A stretch of DNA of 28,669 nucleotides. Origin: a virus. The stretch is taken from positions 1 to 28,669 of the IMG/VR virus record IMGVR_UViG_3300037247_000305; one strand, 5' to 3'. The position numbers were made by a program, and so were the translations under genes. Shown here in pieces: positions 17,246-24,347 of the stretch; positions within the stretch are counted from its first letter, which is position 1, and the number at the start of each line of letters is the position of its first letter. The notes under the pieces were generated by a model that saw only the letters and a program-made list of their open reading frames with translations, had not been told where the DNA came from and ran no database searches.

Positions 17246-17950
17246 ATGAACCCAATGTGGAAGAAACCAGGTCCTCCTTCACATGCTCCCAACCTCGGGG
17301 GTCTAGTCATACCGGACTACTTTGACACAAAGCCCTGGCTTGGCTACAGGTCTTGGTTGGTTACCATGTCACGGGATGGGAGGGGATACACACTCCGAAG
17401 CCTTCATCTCACCTATGAGTGGAACATCACCAATACCGCAGTCTGTGAGCGACCAATGATGCAAAGAGATCCTCTACATGATCCTGTGGCACCTGATCCC
17501 AATTGCTCCTGTGGCCTCTATGCACAATTGGCTGATTACACCCTACCTGAGTGGGAAAGGCTTAAGCGAGGAAGACTTTCCGCAGTGGGTACGGTTCAGA
17601 TGACAGGTAGGATCATCAAATGCAGGAAGGGCTACAAGGCTCAGCATATGCTGATTGAATCTCCGGTGATCCTAGAGGCTACATGTAAGTGGCCTTCCTG
17701 TGACGAACCTCCCGTCATTGTTGTCCCAGCGAATTGGAGTGTCAGTGGAAGCACAGGAATTGGGTCCGGTGTGGAGGCACGAATCTTCTGCGATACGCAT
17801 ACTCCAACAGGTAGCTGGAGAGAAGAGGGGGGAGGGATCGAGGTATCAGTGGTGCTTCGAGAAGCCGCACGCCAGCTTCGTGTTCGGTATGAAGAGCTAC
17901 AGGTGCTATCATATGTAGACCTAGAGGAAAAGGAAACATGGCAGATATAG
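17246..17950 (+). CDS. Cys-rich protein, possible Zn-binding, unknown function
   Basis: 234 residues, starting immediately after the previous stop. Two Cys clusters: C67 with C87-S-C89-G-L-Y-A, and C147-x4-C152 with C182-x2-H185. Between them is G-T-V-Q-M-T-G-R-I-I (115-124) followed by a K-G-Y-K-A turn. The combination of C-x-CG[IL]YA with a later G-x-V-x-x-x-G-R-[VI] strand recalls a family of uncharacterised actinobacterial proteins (from memory, unverified). There is no signal peptide, so it is likely cytoplasmic. It is co-transcribed with the lysis genes but gives no hint of a lytic activity. Confidence 0.65.
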   Translation: MNPMWKKPGPPSHAPNLGGLVIPDYFDTKPWLGYRSWLVTMSRDGRGYTLRSLHLTYEWNITNTAVCERPMMQRDPLHDPVAPDPNCSCGLYAQLADYTLPEWERLKRGRLSAVGTVQMTGRIIKCRKGYKAQHMLIESPVILEATCKWPSCDEPPVIVVPANWSVSGSTGIGSGVEARIFCDTHTPTGSWREEGGGIEVSVVLREAARQLRVRYEELQVLSYVDLEEKETWQI

Positions 17951-18048
17951 GCGAACAAGAAGAGATCATCGAGGTCCAGCCGCTCAGAGAGCCGGAACAA
18001 GTACCCGTCCCTGCGCCAGTACCCGAGAAGATTCCGGCGAAGGTCTGA
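17938..18048 (+). CDS. 36-residue acidic, Pro-rich peptide
   Basis: The ATG at 17938 has AAGGA 5 nt upstream and overlaps the previous gene by 13 nt. The peptide is acidic at the start (GEQEEIIEV) and ends in a Pro/Val run (PVPAPVPEKIPAKV). It is probably disordered and may bind another protein. A good ribosome site and tight spacing support expression. No family or function is recognised. Confidence 0.5.
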   Translation: MADIGEQEEIIEVQPLREPEQVPVPAPVPEKIPAKV

Positions 18049-18053
18049 CAAGG

Positions 18054-18062
18054 TGCTATACT
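18054..18062 (+). promoter_or_regulatory. Extended -10 promoter, leaderless, for the gene at 18069
   Basis: TGCTATACT, -10 hexamer at 18057-18062; the ATG begins 6 nt later at the expected transcription start. No ribosome site lies in the preceding 15 nt. It is identical in 9 of 9 bases to the capsid-operon element (8847-8855). Confidence 0.65.
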
Positions 18063-18068
18063 AGAATC

Positions 18069-18650
18069 ATGTCAGTTCTACACTCTCGCAGTCGGAAGGC
18101 AAGTCAGATTTCAGGAGGTCCCCTTCTGGGTTCCATCCGAGCACGATTCGATGCAACGTCTGGTGCTACTGGAGAAGTCGCATCCGATGACGATGCTGAC
18201 ATTCTCGCCGCTTTCCCCGACGTTCAGGAGGTAGGCGACCTCGGTCTTGATGAAACCGAAGGTACTGCCGGTAATGCCGGACTCATCATTACCGTCCCGG
18301 CAGGCAAGTACTGGCGTCTCATTGGAATGGTTCACCGTCTCGTAACCGATGCCAACGCCGCTGACCGTATCCTTGTTGTGGACATTCGGGATAGCTCCGA
18401 CGCTACAATCGAGACAGTCTCACATGTAGCCGTTGCAGCCTCAACCACTGTCATGAGAGTGACACATTTCGGTGAGGATGTTGCCGGTGATGCCGCAGAC
18501 AAGGCGCTTGGCACAGGTGTCGACTTTCCGGTTGTGGGTCCCTACCTACAGCCCGCAGAAGACATTGAGATTTCTGTCACTGACGGTGTAGCAGGCGACT
18601 CGTATGACGTATACCTTCTGTATATCTCCTACGACAACGATCCTCGATAG
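18069..18650 (+). CDS. Beta-sandwich virion protein (decoration or fibre-like)
   Basis: 193 residues: a short basic arm (1-25), then beta strands with the pattern of a jelly roll (GLIITVPAGKYWRLIGMVHR about 76-95, RILVVDIRDS, TVMRVTHFGEDV) ending in GDSYDVYLLYISYD. The opening V-P-A-G-x-x-W followed by regular strands is typical of virion decoration or head-fibre proteins. No enzyme motif is present. It is the last plus-strand gene and has its own leaderless promoter, which suggests high or separately timed production. It converges on the nuclease gene from the other strand with only 23 bp between the stops. Confidence 0.6.
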   Translation: MSVLHSRSRKASQISGGPLLGSIRARFDATSGATGEVASDDDADILAAFPDVQEVGDLGLDETEGTAGNAGLIITVPAGKYWRLIGMVHRLVTDANAADRILVVDIRDSSDATIETVSHVAVAASTTVMRVTHFGEDVAGDAADKALGTGVDFPVVGPYLQPAEDIEISVTDGVAGDSYDVYLLYISYDNDPR

Positions 18651-18673
18651 AGTGAGTTGGCCCAACGAATAGG

Positions 18674-19003
18674 CTAGGTTTTCCGGTTATCCATCGGAAT
18701 AGAGTCAACTAGCGCTTCAATCCGAATCAGGACTTCAACCGCTTCATCTGGCGATGTCACCACAGATGCGTACCCACCATTTGCATTGATCGTATTGATG
18801 GCGTACTCCTGTGCCTTGGTTACGTTGGCTCTAGTGCTAGGACGTTTGACTTCAAAAGCGACGAACACGCCCCTGTAGCAGCCGATGATATCGGGGATGC
18901 CTGACTGGTAGGGACTACCGTGTATCTTCCGCCAGTAGCCCCCTTCGAGCTCTAGAGCCTTCAGGATCTTTGCGGTGATGGCCTTCTCTAGAGGTTCAGC
19001 CAT
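18674..19003 (-). CDS. VRR-NUC family PD-(D/E)xK nuclease
   Basis: 109 residues. The motif G-I-P-D38 followed by F-E51-V-K53 and Q65 is the PD-(D/E)xK catalytic core in the VRR-NUC arrangement, with an N-terminal helix and the final GGYASVVTSPDEA strand-helix typical of this compact fold. VRR-NUC enzymes cut branched or flap DNA. In phages they lie in replication modules and probably resolve recombination junctions. It is the last gene of the minus-strand operon and starts inside the candidate 27-residue ORF upstream; no strong ribosome site is visible, so coupling is likely. Confidence 0.88.
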   Translation of the reverse strand: MAEPLEKAITAKILKALELEGGYWRKIHGSPYQSGIPDIIGCYRGVFVAFEVKRPSTRANVTKAQEYAINTINANGGYASVVTSPDEAVEVLIRIEALVDSIPMDNRKT

Positions 19004-19071
19004 TGGAGGGCCCCATAAACCACTAGCCAGGCGGCAATGAGGATCATGCTTATGCGGAGCATGTGGATCAT
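18988..19071 (-). CDS. Candidate 27-residue membrane peptide
   Basis: The ATG (19071-19069) overlaps the SSB-like gene's TGA as ATGA, and the frame runs 27 codons into the start of the VRR-NUC gene. The peptide is one hydrophobic span (MILIAAWLVVYGALQWL) after a short basic start. The ATGA junction matches others in this operon and fills the otherwise empty 64 bp between two genes. It may instead serve only to carry ribosomes to the nuclease start. Confidence 0.35.
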   Translation of the reverse strand: MIHMLRISMILIAAWLVVYGALQWLNL

Positions 19072-19556
19072 AGCTCTATGAGCCCGTCACTGATACTACT
19101 GCCATCATCATCAGCGCCTCCGTCCGAGGAGGACAACGCCTCTTCTGTGAAGAAGGGTACGTCGGGCTTCTCAGCAATCGGCAGAACACGAGCTACGTTC
19201 TTGTAGCCCTGGTCGCTAGAAGGATCTGTGGCAATGATGACCGTTGCCTTCATTCCAACGAAACGGGTGGGATCAATGCGGGAGGTCCCCTCTTCGAGAG
19301 AGGATCCAAAGGCATTGAGAACCTCATTCACCTTCCACAAACCGCCGCCCTTGAGCCAGGTGACGATTCCGAAGTTGAGTCCTTCTACCTGAAAGACCCA
19401 CTTCCAACCGTAGTTGTCAGTCTTCTTGGCATCGATATCTTCGACATCAACAAGGGTTCCCACATACTCACCGTCCTCAAAAGAGGCGTAGTCAAACCGT
19501 GGTTTGAGGTCTTCCTCCGTTAGTTCGAGGGTGCGTGGGGTTGCTGTATTGCTCAT
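19068..19556 (-). CDS. Single-stranded DNA-binding protein (SSB-like)
   Basis: 162 residues; AAGGAG precedes the ATG, which overlaps the Sak4-like stop as ATGA. Residues about 20-130 are beta-rich with G-E-Y-V-G-T-L-V-D-V and a K-W-V-F-Q-V-E strand, consistent with an OB fold of the DUF669/gp2.5 kind found next to Sak4 genes. The last 20 residues are an acidic, Ser/Gly-rich tail (GGADDDGSS) ending in hydrophobic I-E-L, the usual form of the tail by which SSBs recruit partners. It would coat single strands for annealing and replication. The family label is inferred from architecture and neighbours. Confidence 0.7.
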   Translation of the reverse strand: MSNTATPRTLELTEEDLKPRFDYASFEDGEYVGTLVDVEDIDAKKTDNYGWKWVFQVEGLNFGIVTWLKGGGLWKVNEVLNAFGSSLEEGTSRIDPTRFVGMKATVIIATDPSSDQGYKNVARVLPIAEKPDVPFFTEEALSSSDGGADDDGSSISDGLIEL

Positions 19557-20272
19557 GCTTTTTCTCCTTTCGTGAGCTTGATGAGCTTTGGTATGGTCAG
19601 GTTACTGACCTCTCGGGGCAAACCGAGCTTCCGATGCTTGGCCACAGATCTGTGGTCAGGCCCGAACTGCACGGCATAGATAGCTCCCTTGGGATTGTCA
19701 CGGACAAAGGTCCGGCCAATCACGTCGGGAGTCGCTGTCAACACTCGAAGAATCGAGGGTGACACATCTGGAACAAGTGGGTAGAGCCCTTCCTCTGGAT
19801 CTACTCGGTCTTCGTCCCGATCTCGGAAGCGAAGCTGAGCAGTAAAGATGACGTTCATGGGCAGCGAGCTGAACAGAAGGATCCAGTGGCGCACATACGC
19901 AGCAATCTGGCCATAGATGTTACGGGGATCGGTCCCTTTGGTGGGGCCCCTTTTGAGTGCCTCGATGAGGTTCGTCTCCGCTGAGGCCACATCCTGGAGA
20001 GACGAAACGGAGTCCACAATGACAGACTCCCACGGATGGCCTGGGTTGGCCAGAGTCCAGATCGCATCCTCTACATCTTGGATCGACCGGATCGGAAAGA
20101 CATCTACATCCATGTCTCGAACTGACATGAAGCCTCCCTCTACATCGAGAAGGACAGGCTTGGGAGCTGTGGCAGCGAGGGTTGTCTTCCCACTACCGGG
20201 AGGCCCATAGAAGAGCGCCTTAAGAGGGCGAGGATCGGTTCCTTCGGTTCGGCCTGTAATTGATTCGGGCAT
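19553..20272 (-). CDS. Sak4-like RecA-fold ATPase (recombinase)
   Basis: 239 residues. Walker A is G23-PPGSGKT30, followed by a strand LLDVEGG (41-47) typical of Sak4/AAA_24 proteins, and Walker B in E-S-V-I-V-D87-S. The length is right for phage Sak4 single-domain recombinases, which promote single-strand annealing with a cognate SSB. Here the SSB-like gene follows with an ATGA overlap, supporting the pair. The start at 20272 meets the preceding nuclease stop at the same base. It acts in phage DNA recombination and repair during replication. Confidence 0.85.
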   Translation of the reverse strand: MPESITGRTEGTDPRPLKALFYGPPGSGKTTLAATAPKPVLLDVEGGFMSVRDMDVDVFPIRSIQDVEDAIWTLANPGHPWESVIVDSVSSLQDVASAETNLIEALKRGPTKGTDPRNIYGQIAAYVRHWILLFSSLPMNVIFTAQLRFRDRDEDRVDPEEGLYPLVPDVSPSILRVLTATPDVIGRTFVRDNPKGAIYAVQFGPDHRSVAKHRKLGLPREVSNLTIPKLIKLTKGEKA

Positions 20273-21249
20273 TACTTGATCTCCACATAGGTTCGGTTGA
20301 GCGATTTACGCTCTCTATACTCAGACAACAGGATTCCCTTGGTGTCTATTCCCATAAGCTCAGCTCTGCAAATGGGCTGGAACTCACAGGAAGAACAGCT
20401 TGCTACCCCGGCGCTCTTGGGTAGCACCACTCGGGGCCAGACCCCTGTAGCTTCCGCATCCTTGATCCAGAGAAACCATTCCTGTAGTTCCCGTTCCGCT
20501 GTCTCAACAGCAATCTCAGGCACGATCAAGTAGTCCCGCCTGAACCAGCGCCGGTTTCCAGACAGCTCGGCCAATCGGTTAGTCAGCTCGGGGTAATGGG
20601 GTACATCGTTCTTCACAGCAAAGTCAAGAAGGATGTTGTAGGTAGTATCGACCCGGTTGACATCACGGACTTTGCCATCCTTCCGCAGCTTGGGGATAGT
20701 GGGGGGCTTAGTCCGCAGCCAGTTGAAGATGAAGCCTTTGACTTGATCCCCATACAGCTCTCGCATCCCATACAGGTACGCCAAGTGCTGAAGATCATCC
20801 ATGTTGTCCCAGGGCTCGGGAAGGGCGATTGTACTCTTGTGATCCACGATCCAGATACCGCCTTCGGACTCTTGTACCACTAGATCAGGAGTGAAACCAA
20901 ACTTTTCCCCGTCACGCAACTTCACCTGGAAGCTCTCTTCATTGTGGAGCACCTTCCATCGAGCATGGTCCTCGGGATACTGAGTCACATAGGACTGCAT
21001 CAGCCCGAATGCCTGGACGGGGAGATCTACTAGCTCCCCAAATGCGTCCTCGAACACATGCTCGGCTACCAGTTCATCGTGAACTGTTTGCCAATCCTCT
21101 TCAGCATGGTGGGCTGACATGAGTGAGTGCATCCAGGAGCCTAGTTTGCGGGGACGGGCGGGCCACTCTCGCTCCAGCTCACAGACACGAGAGTAGTAGT
21201 GCGCTCGTGGGCAGCGCTGAACCTGTCGAATCTCTGAGAAGGAGTACAT
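20272..21249 (-). CDS. Cas4-like PD-(D/E)xK exonuclease with Fe-S cysteines
   Basis: 325 residues from the ATG at 21249 (one base after the previous TAG); a longer in-frame reading to 21300 would run into the upstream gene. The four cysteines expected of a 4Fe-4S Cas4/AddB nuclease are present: C13 and C285-x2-C288-x5-C294. Catalytic residues: H42, D122 (TPD), D136-H-K138 (the DxK variant of ExK) and Q154 (LQHLAYLYG). Such phage enzymes degrade DNA ends 5' to 3' to feed single strands to a recombinase, here the adjacent Sak4-like ATPase. There is no sign of a CRISPR system around it. Confidence 0.88.
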   Translation of the reverse strand: MYSFSEIRQVQRCPRAHYYSRVCELEREWPARPRKLGSWMHSLMSAHHAEEDWQTVHDELVAEHVFEDAFGELVDLPVQAFGLMQSYVTQYPEDHARWKVLHNEESFQVKLRDGEKFGFTPDLVVQESEGGIWIVDHKSTIALPEPWDNMDDLQHLAYLYGMRELYGDQVKGFIFNWLRTKPPTIPKLRKDGKVRDVNRVDTTYNILLDFAVKNDVPHYPELTNRLAELSGNRRWFRRDYLIVPEIAVETAERELQEWFLWIKDAEATGVWPRVVLPKSAGVASCSSCEFQPICRAELMGIDTKGILLSEYRERKSLNRTYVEIK

Positions 21250-21250
21250 G

Positions 21251-21535
21251 CTAGGCGTCTCCCTCGGGCATGATATCAAGAATCTTGTGCATAATCTCAC
21301 CCATGTCGTCGGGAATTGGCCAGCCCATTACAGGAAAGACCGTATGGGTTCCCGGCCACCTGGAATGCTTGCCCCGTCGGGTTGGGTGACTTACCTGAAT
21401 GAACTCTGCTAGATGGGGTGGAGACACACACTGAGATTGTCTGCATCGTGCATCAACTACAACGGTGAGCCCACACACACCACACTCGAAGTTATAAACG
21501 AGCTTATCCAGAGGGAGTATCTGAAGATCATTCAT
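21251..21535 (-). CDS. Zn-ribbon protein, unknown function
   Basis: 94 residues from the ATG at 21535, which overlaps the polymerase gene's end by 8 nt with GGAG about 10 nt upstream; a start at 21562 lies deeper in the polymerase. C18-x2-C21-x9-C31-x4-C36 forms a probable zinc knuckle. The rest is basic and Pro-rich, then a short helix (DDMGEIMHKILDIM). It may bind nucleic acid or bridge polymerase and nuclease, between whose genes it lies. No family is recognised. Confidence 0.65.
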   Translation of the reverse strand: MNDLQILPLDKLVYNFECGVCGLTVVVDARCRQSQCVSPPHLAEFIQVSHPTRRGKHSRWPGTHTVFPVMGWPIPDDMGEIMHKILDIMPEGDA

Positions 21536-23798
21536 ACCAGTAGTCTCCAATCGTGTAGTCAACCTCTATGGGAACCGTGAGGTCTACCCCAAACTTCTTG
21601 TAGATCTCTTCTGGGATTCTCTCCATGATCCTCTTAGCTTCAAGAGCCACATCTTGAGCCACATCAGAGGGGGCTAGTAGTAGCACTGAGTCATGAATTG
21701 TAGCCAACACGGTGTAGCCTTCCTGATGGATCCTTGTCAATGATAGCAGCATCAGGTCGGAAGCAAACGATTGGACCGGATGATTCAGCGCTGCACGTTC
21801 CTCGTGCATAGCTTTGCCACGATCAGGGGAATCGATGAGGGGGAAGTACCGCCGCCTACCGATAGGTGAATCGATGTACTTCTGGATCCGAGCGATGGCC
21901 TGGGTCTGTGCCTGCCAGCCTCGAAGTCCTTGGTAGGTATCGAAGAAACGAGAGTGGTAGGTCTCTGCCTGTTTCATAGAGAACTCCAGCCCGTAGTCGG
22001 CAAGGGCAATCTGCTGGAGCTTCCGGGGGCCAGCCCCATAGAGCAGCGCAAAGTTGAGCGTCTTCCCCGTCTGTCGTGCCTTCGGGTCTCCGATGACAAG
22101 CTCGGCAGTCAGGGTGTGGAGGTCCACGCCCATTTCGTAGGCCCGAAGCATCTCTGTCTCATCCGCAAGCCAGGCAGCAATGCGTAGTTCGATCTGTGAG
22201 TAGTCCAAATCAATGACCTTGTGATCCTCAACCCCACCAAACAAGCGACGGAAGGCAGCCTCTCGTGGGACCTGCTGGAAATTGGGCTTCTCGGATGAGA
22301 GCCGTCCAGTGACCACATGTGAGGGCTTGTACGAGGTATGAAGGTAGCCTTCCCGCTGGAGGTTACCCCAGGGTCGAATGAAGGTGCTAAGCCGCTGGCC
22401 CACAGTCTTGTACTCCTCAAAGAGAGGAATGATGGGATGGTGTGTCATCAATGCTGCCCGAACTTCTTTGTCCAAGGAGGGCATTCCGGTCTTCGGAGTC
22501 GTCTTCACCACAGGGAGTCCCAGATCGGTGAAGAGGACCTGCTGCATCTGCTTGGAGCTATTCGGGTTGAGCTTGGGCCGCTTGGTCATGTCTCGAAGTT
22601 CCTCAACCAACTCAGCCTTTCGATCTTCCAGCTCTATCTCCAGATCCCCGAGCCGATCAAGGTCGATGGGGATGCCGCCTAGCTCTAGCTCCAGGAGGGC
22701 ATCAATAGCAGGGAGCATGAGGAACTGGAACAGCCGGTTCAGACGGGTGTCCTCACTGATACGGGGCTTGTAGACTTCCTCATAGAGTCGCCACGTTCGG
22801 GAGGCGTCGATTGCGTTCATCGTACCAATCTTCTCGAAGGGCTCGTTCTCGATGTTCTTGTAGTCCACATCCTTGTAGGGAGGGAGGCCGAGATGAATGC
22901 CCGAGAGGAACTCCAATGACTTCTTCTGGTTCGGGTCGATGATGTACTGAGCTGTCATTGTGTCGAAGCCCAACTCCAGATCGATCCCCTGGGCTAGGAG
23001 CACCTGCCGGTCGAACTTCCCGTTGTGCATCTCCCACTTGATGTCCGTCCCCCCCAGAATCTCAGGAGGGACAACCGCCCCTCGGCCCCGTCGTAAGTCA
23101 AGGACGTATACCTTCTTGCCATCGAATGTAATCGCCGCTGAAATCAAAAAATGCTCCTCATGCCACCAAGGAAAGGGGGTCGTCTCCAGATCAATAGCTG
23201 CACGGTCATGGGTCAGTAGATCCTCCTTCAGTTTCCAGGACTCTGCTGTCCCAACCCATACGATTTCGATATCCGGTTCATCACTTCCTAGTGCTTTGAA
23301 GGCTCCTAGGACGGAGAGGAACTGTGCATTGGTTTCCCGGTTCTCGTTCCGCAGAACGTAGGCCGGATGCACCACAGACATGATCTTCTTGTCCTTGAGG
23401 GCCTCTGCCTGCCTACGGGGGCTCAGTAGGGACCCCTGGACCTTAGTTATGCCCCCTCTGTGGCCTGTGAGGGCCTGGAGCGCCACATTCCCCACCAAGA
23501 GGAAGTATTGGGCGTTAGGCAGCGAAATCAGCTCAGAGATCAGCTCAGGCAACTCCCTGTTGATGTCTGCGGTGGTCGGTGTCGGGTTACCAGGTATGTA
23601 GTTCTTGATTACGTTGGTCATGTAGACGACGGATGGATCCAGCCCGACCTCAGTCAACGCTCTGCGGAGCTTGCTGCCTGATGGGCCTACAAAGGGCCTA
23701 CCTTCATGCATCTCTTGAGCACCGGGGGCCTCCCCGATGATGACGAATTCAGCGTCAGTTGGGCCGAAGGCTTCAACTCTCAATGAACTCACCATCAC
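21528..23798 (-). CDS. UDG-3'-5' exonuclease-family A DNA polymerase fusion
   Basis: 756 residues in three parts. Residues 1-170 are a family 4-type uracil-DNA glycosylase: GEAPGAQE with GRPFVGPSG (22-41) and H144-P-A; the four Fe-S cysteines of bacterial family 4 enzymes are absent. Residues 198-345 are a DEDD exonuclease: D203-L-E205, N259-x3-D263, D331. Residues about 350-756 are the polymerase: motif A LDYSQIELR (D532), motif B K579-x3-F583-x3-Y587-G, motif C H702-D703-S. All catalytic positions are intact, and the E. coli F762 equivalent is Phe. It is the main replicative enzyme. The start is uncertain: GTG 23798 or ATG 23795; both lie in the previous gene's 3' end. Confidence 0.92.
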   Translation of the reverse strand: MMVSSLRVEAFGPTDAEFVIIGEAPGAQEMHEGRPFVGPSGSKLRRALTEVGLDPSVVYMTNVIKNYIPGNPTPTTADINRELPELISELISLPNAQYFLLVGNVALQALTGHRGGITKVQGSLLSPRRQAEALKDKKIMSVVHPAYVLRNENRETNAQFLSVLGAFKALGSDEPDIEIVWVGTAESWKLKEDLLTHDRAAIDLETTPFPWWHEEHFLISAAITFDGKKVYVLDLRRGRGAVVPPEILGGTDIKWEMHNGKFDRQVLLAQGIDLELGFDTMTAQYIIDPNQKKSLEFLSGIHLGLPPYKDVDYKNIENEPFEKIGTMNAIDASRTWRLYEEVYKPRISEDTRLNRLFQFLMLPAIDALLELELGGIPIDLDRLGDLEIELEDRKAELVEELRDMTKRPKLNPNSSKQMQQVLFTDLGLPVVKTTPKTGMPSLDKEVRAALMTHHPIIPLFEEYKTVGQRLSTFIRPWGNLQREGYLHTSYKPSHVVTGRLSSEKPNFQQVPREAAFRRLFGGVEDHKVIDLDYSQIELRIAAWLADETEMLRAYEMGVDLHTLTAELVIGDPKARQTGKTLNFALLYGAGPRKLQQIALADYGLEFSMKQAETYHSRFFDTYQGLRGWQAQTQAIARIQKYIDSPIGRRRYFPLIDSPDRGKAMHEERAALNHPVQSFASDLMLLSLTRIHQEGYTVLATIHDSVLLLAPSDVAQDVALEAKRIMERIPEEIYKKFGVDLTVPIEVDYTIGDYWYE

Positions 23799-24021
23799 CT
23801 AGATGGAACCCATACCAACCCTCGATCTCTGGCAACCCATGAGCCAGGGCATACTCATAAACCGTTTCATGCACACGGGTCCAAGCATCTCCAGCAAACC
23901 CGCCGTGGTCAAGAGCATGGGCCGACGACGTGGCGATGATTGGAGTATCTCGGGCAGTTTCAACAAGGTCGGCTATTGCCTTGGTTTCCTCGTCGGTAGC
24001 AAAGACTTCAGTTCTTCTCAT
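23773..24021 (-). CDS. Small conserved-looking phage protein, unknown
   Basis: 82 residues, overlapping the gene before it (14 nt) and the polymerase gene after it (26 nt), so its frame is fixed by context. Pattern: an N-terminal helix, T-P-I-I-A-T-S-S-A-H-A-L-D-H-G-G, a helical middle (DAWTRVHETVYEYALAHGLPEI) and a C-terminal Y-G-x-H-x-x-D-G-E-F-I. It is compact, soluble and acidic. I associate similar T-P-V-I-A and GLP-x-I sequences with small actinophage proteins from memory, but know no function. Tight overlap with the polymerase gene suggests a replication accessory. Confidence 0.6.
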   Translation of the reverse strand: MRRTEVFATDEETKAIADLVETARDTPIIATSSAHALDHGGFAGDAWTRVHETVYEYALAHGLPEIEGWYGFHLGDGEFIES

Positions 24022-24202
24022 TTTCTGCCACCTGTTCTCTTACAGCAAGGTCTAGAAGATTCGCCGCTTGTTGGACGAGCTTGGCTAGTTCCACAATGTT
24101 CAGATTGATACGTCGGATGGTGCCTTTAGGCGTGACTGCCACTATGTCAGCGGCGTGGTCTGAGTCGCCTGAGCTTACACTGAGTAGGCGTAGGTTGTTC
24201 AT
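24008..24202 (-). CDS. Small protein, unknown
   Basis: 64 residues; GAAAGGAAC precedes the ATG at 24202, the same ribosome site used before 25127 and 27119. The first half is beta-like (LRLLSVSSGD, ADIVAVTPKGTIRRINLN); the second is one amphipathic helix (VELAKLVQQAANLLDLAVREQ). It is the first gene after the 145-bp gap holding the TTATTCCC repeats, so a binding event there could control it together with the polymerase. No function is recognised. Confidence 0.6.
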   Translation of the reverse strand: MNNLRLLSVSSGDSDHAADIVAVTPKGTIRRINLNIVELAKLVQQAANLLDLAVREQVAENEKN

Positions 24203-24234
24203 TTGTTCCTTTCAGTCGTCTAGGTAAACGTCTT

Positions 24235-24264
24235 TTATTCCCCACTTATTCCCGATGGGAATAA
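24235..24264. promoter_or_regulatory. Three TTATTCCC sites, probable operator
   Basis: TTATTCCC occurs at 24235-24242 and 24246-24253 as direct repeats 11 bp apart, then inverted as GGGAATAA at 24257-24264. The last two form a perfect 8-bp palindrome with a GAT centre. This lies in the 145-bp gap between the exonuclease gene (ends 24348) and the next minus-strand ATG (24202). Repeats one helical turn apart suit cooperative protein binding. No T-run supports a terminator. Confidence 0.6.
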
Positions 24265-24347
24265 ATCTCGATCCTCAACACAAGAGCATGATCCACAGTC
24301 ACAGCAATCCTCACCGACATCGGGAGAGTGGAACCAACAGGGTTTCA

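Noticed and set aside
18656-18666. GTTGG-C-CCAAC palindrome between the convergent ends
   Set aside because: The one-base centre cannot form a stable RNA hairpin and no T-run follows, so I do not call it a terminator.
20272-21249. Cas4-like gene as a sign of a CRISPR system
   Set aside because: No repeat array or other cas genes are present; stand-alone Cas4-like nucleases are common in phage recombination modules.
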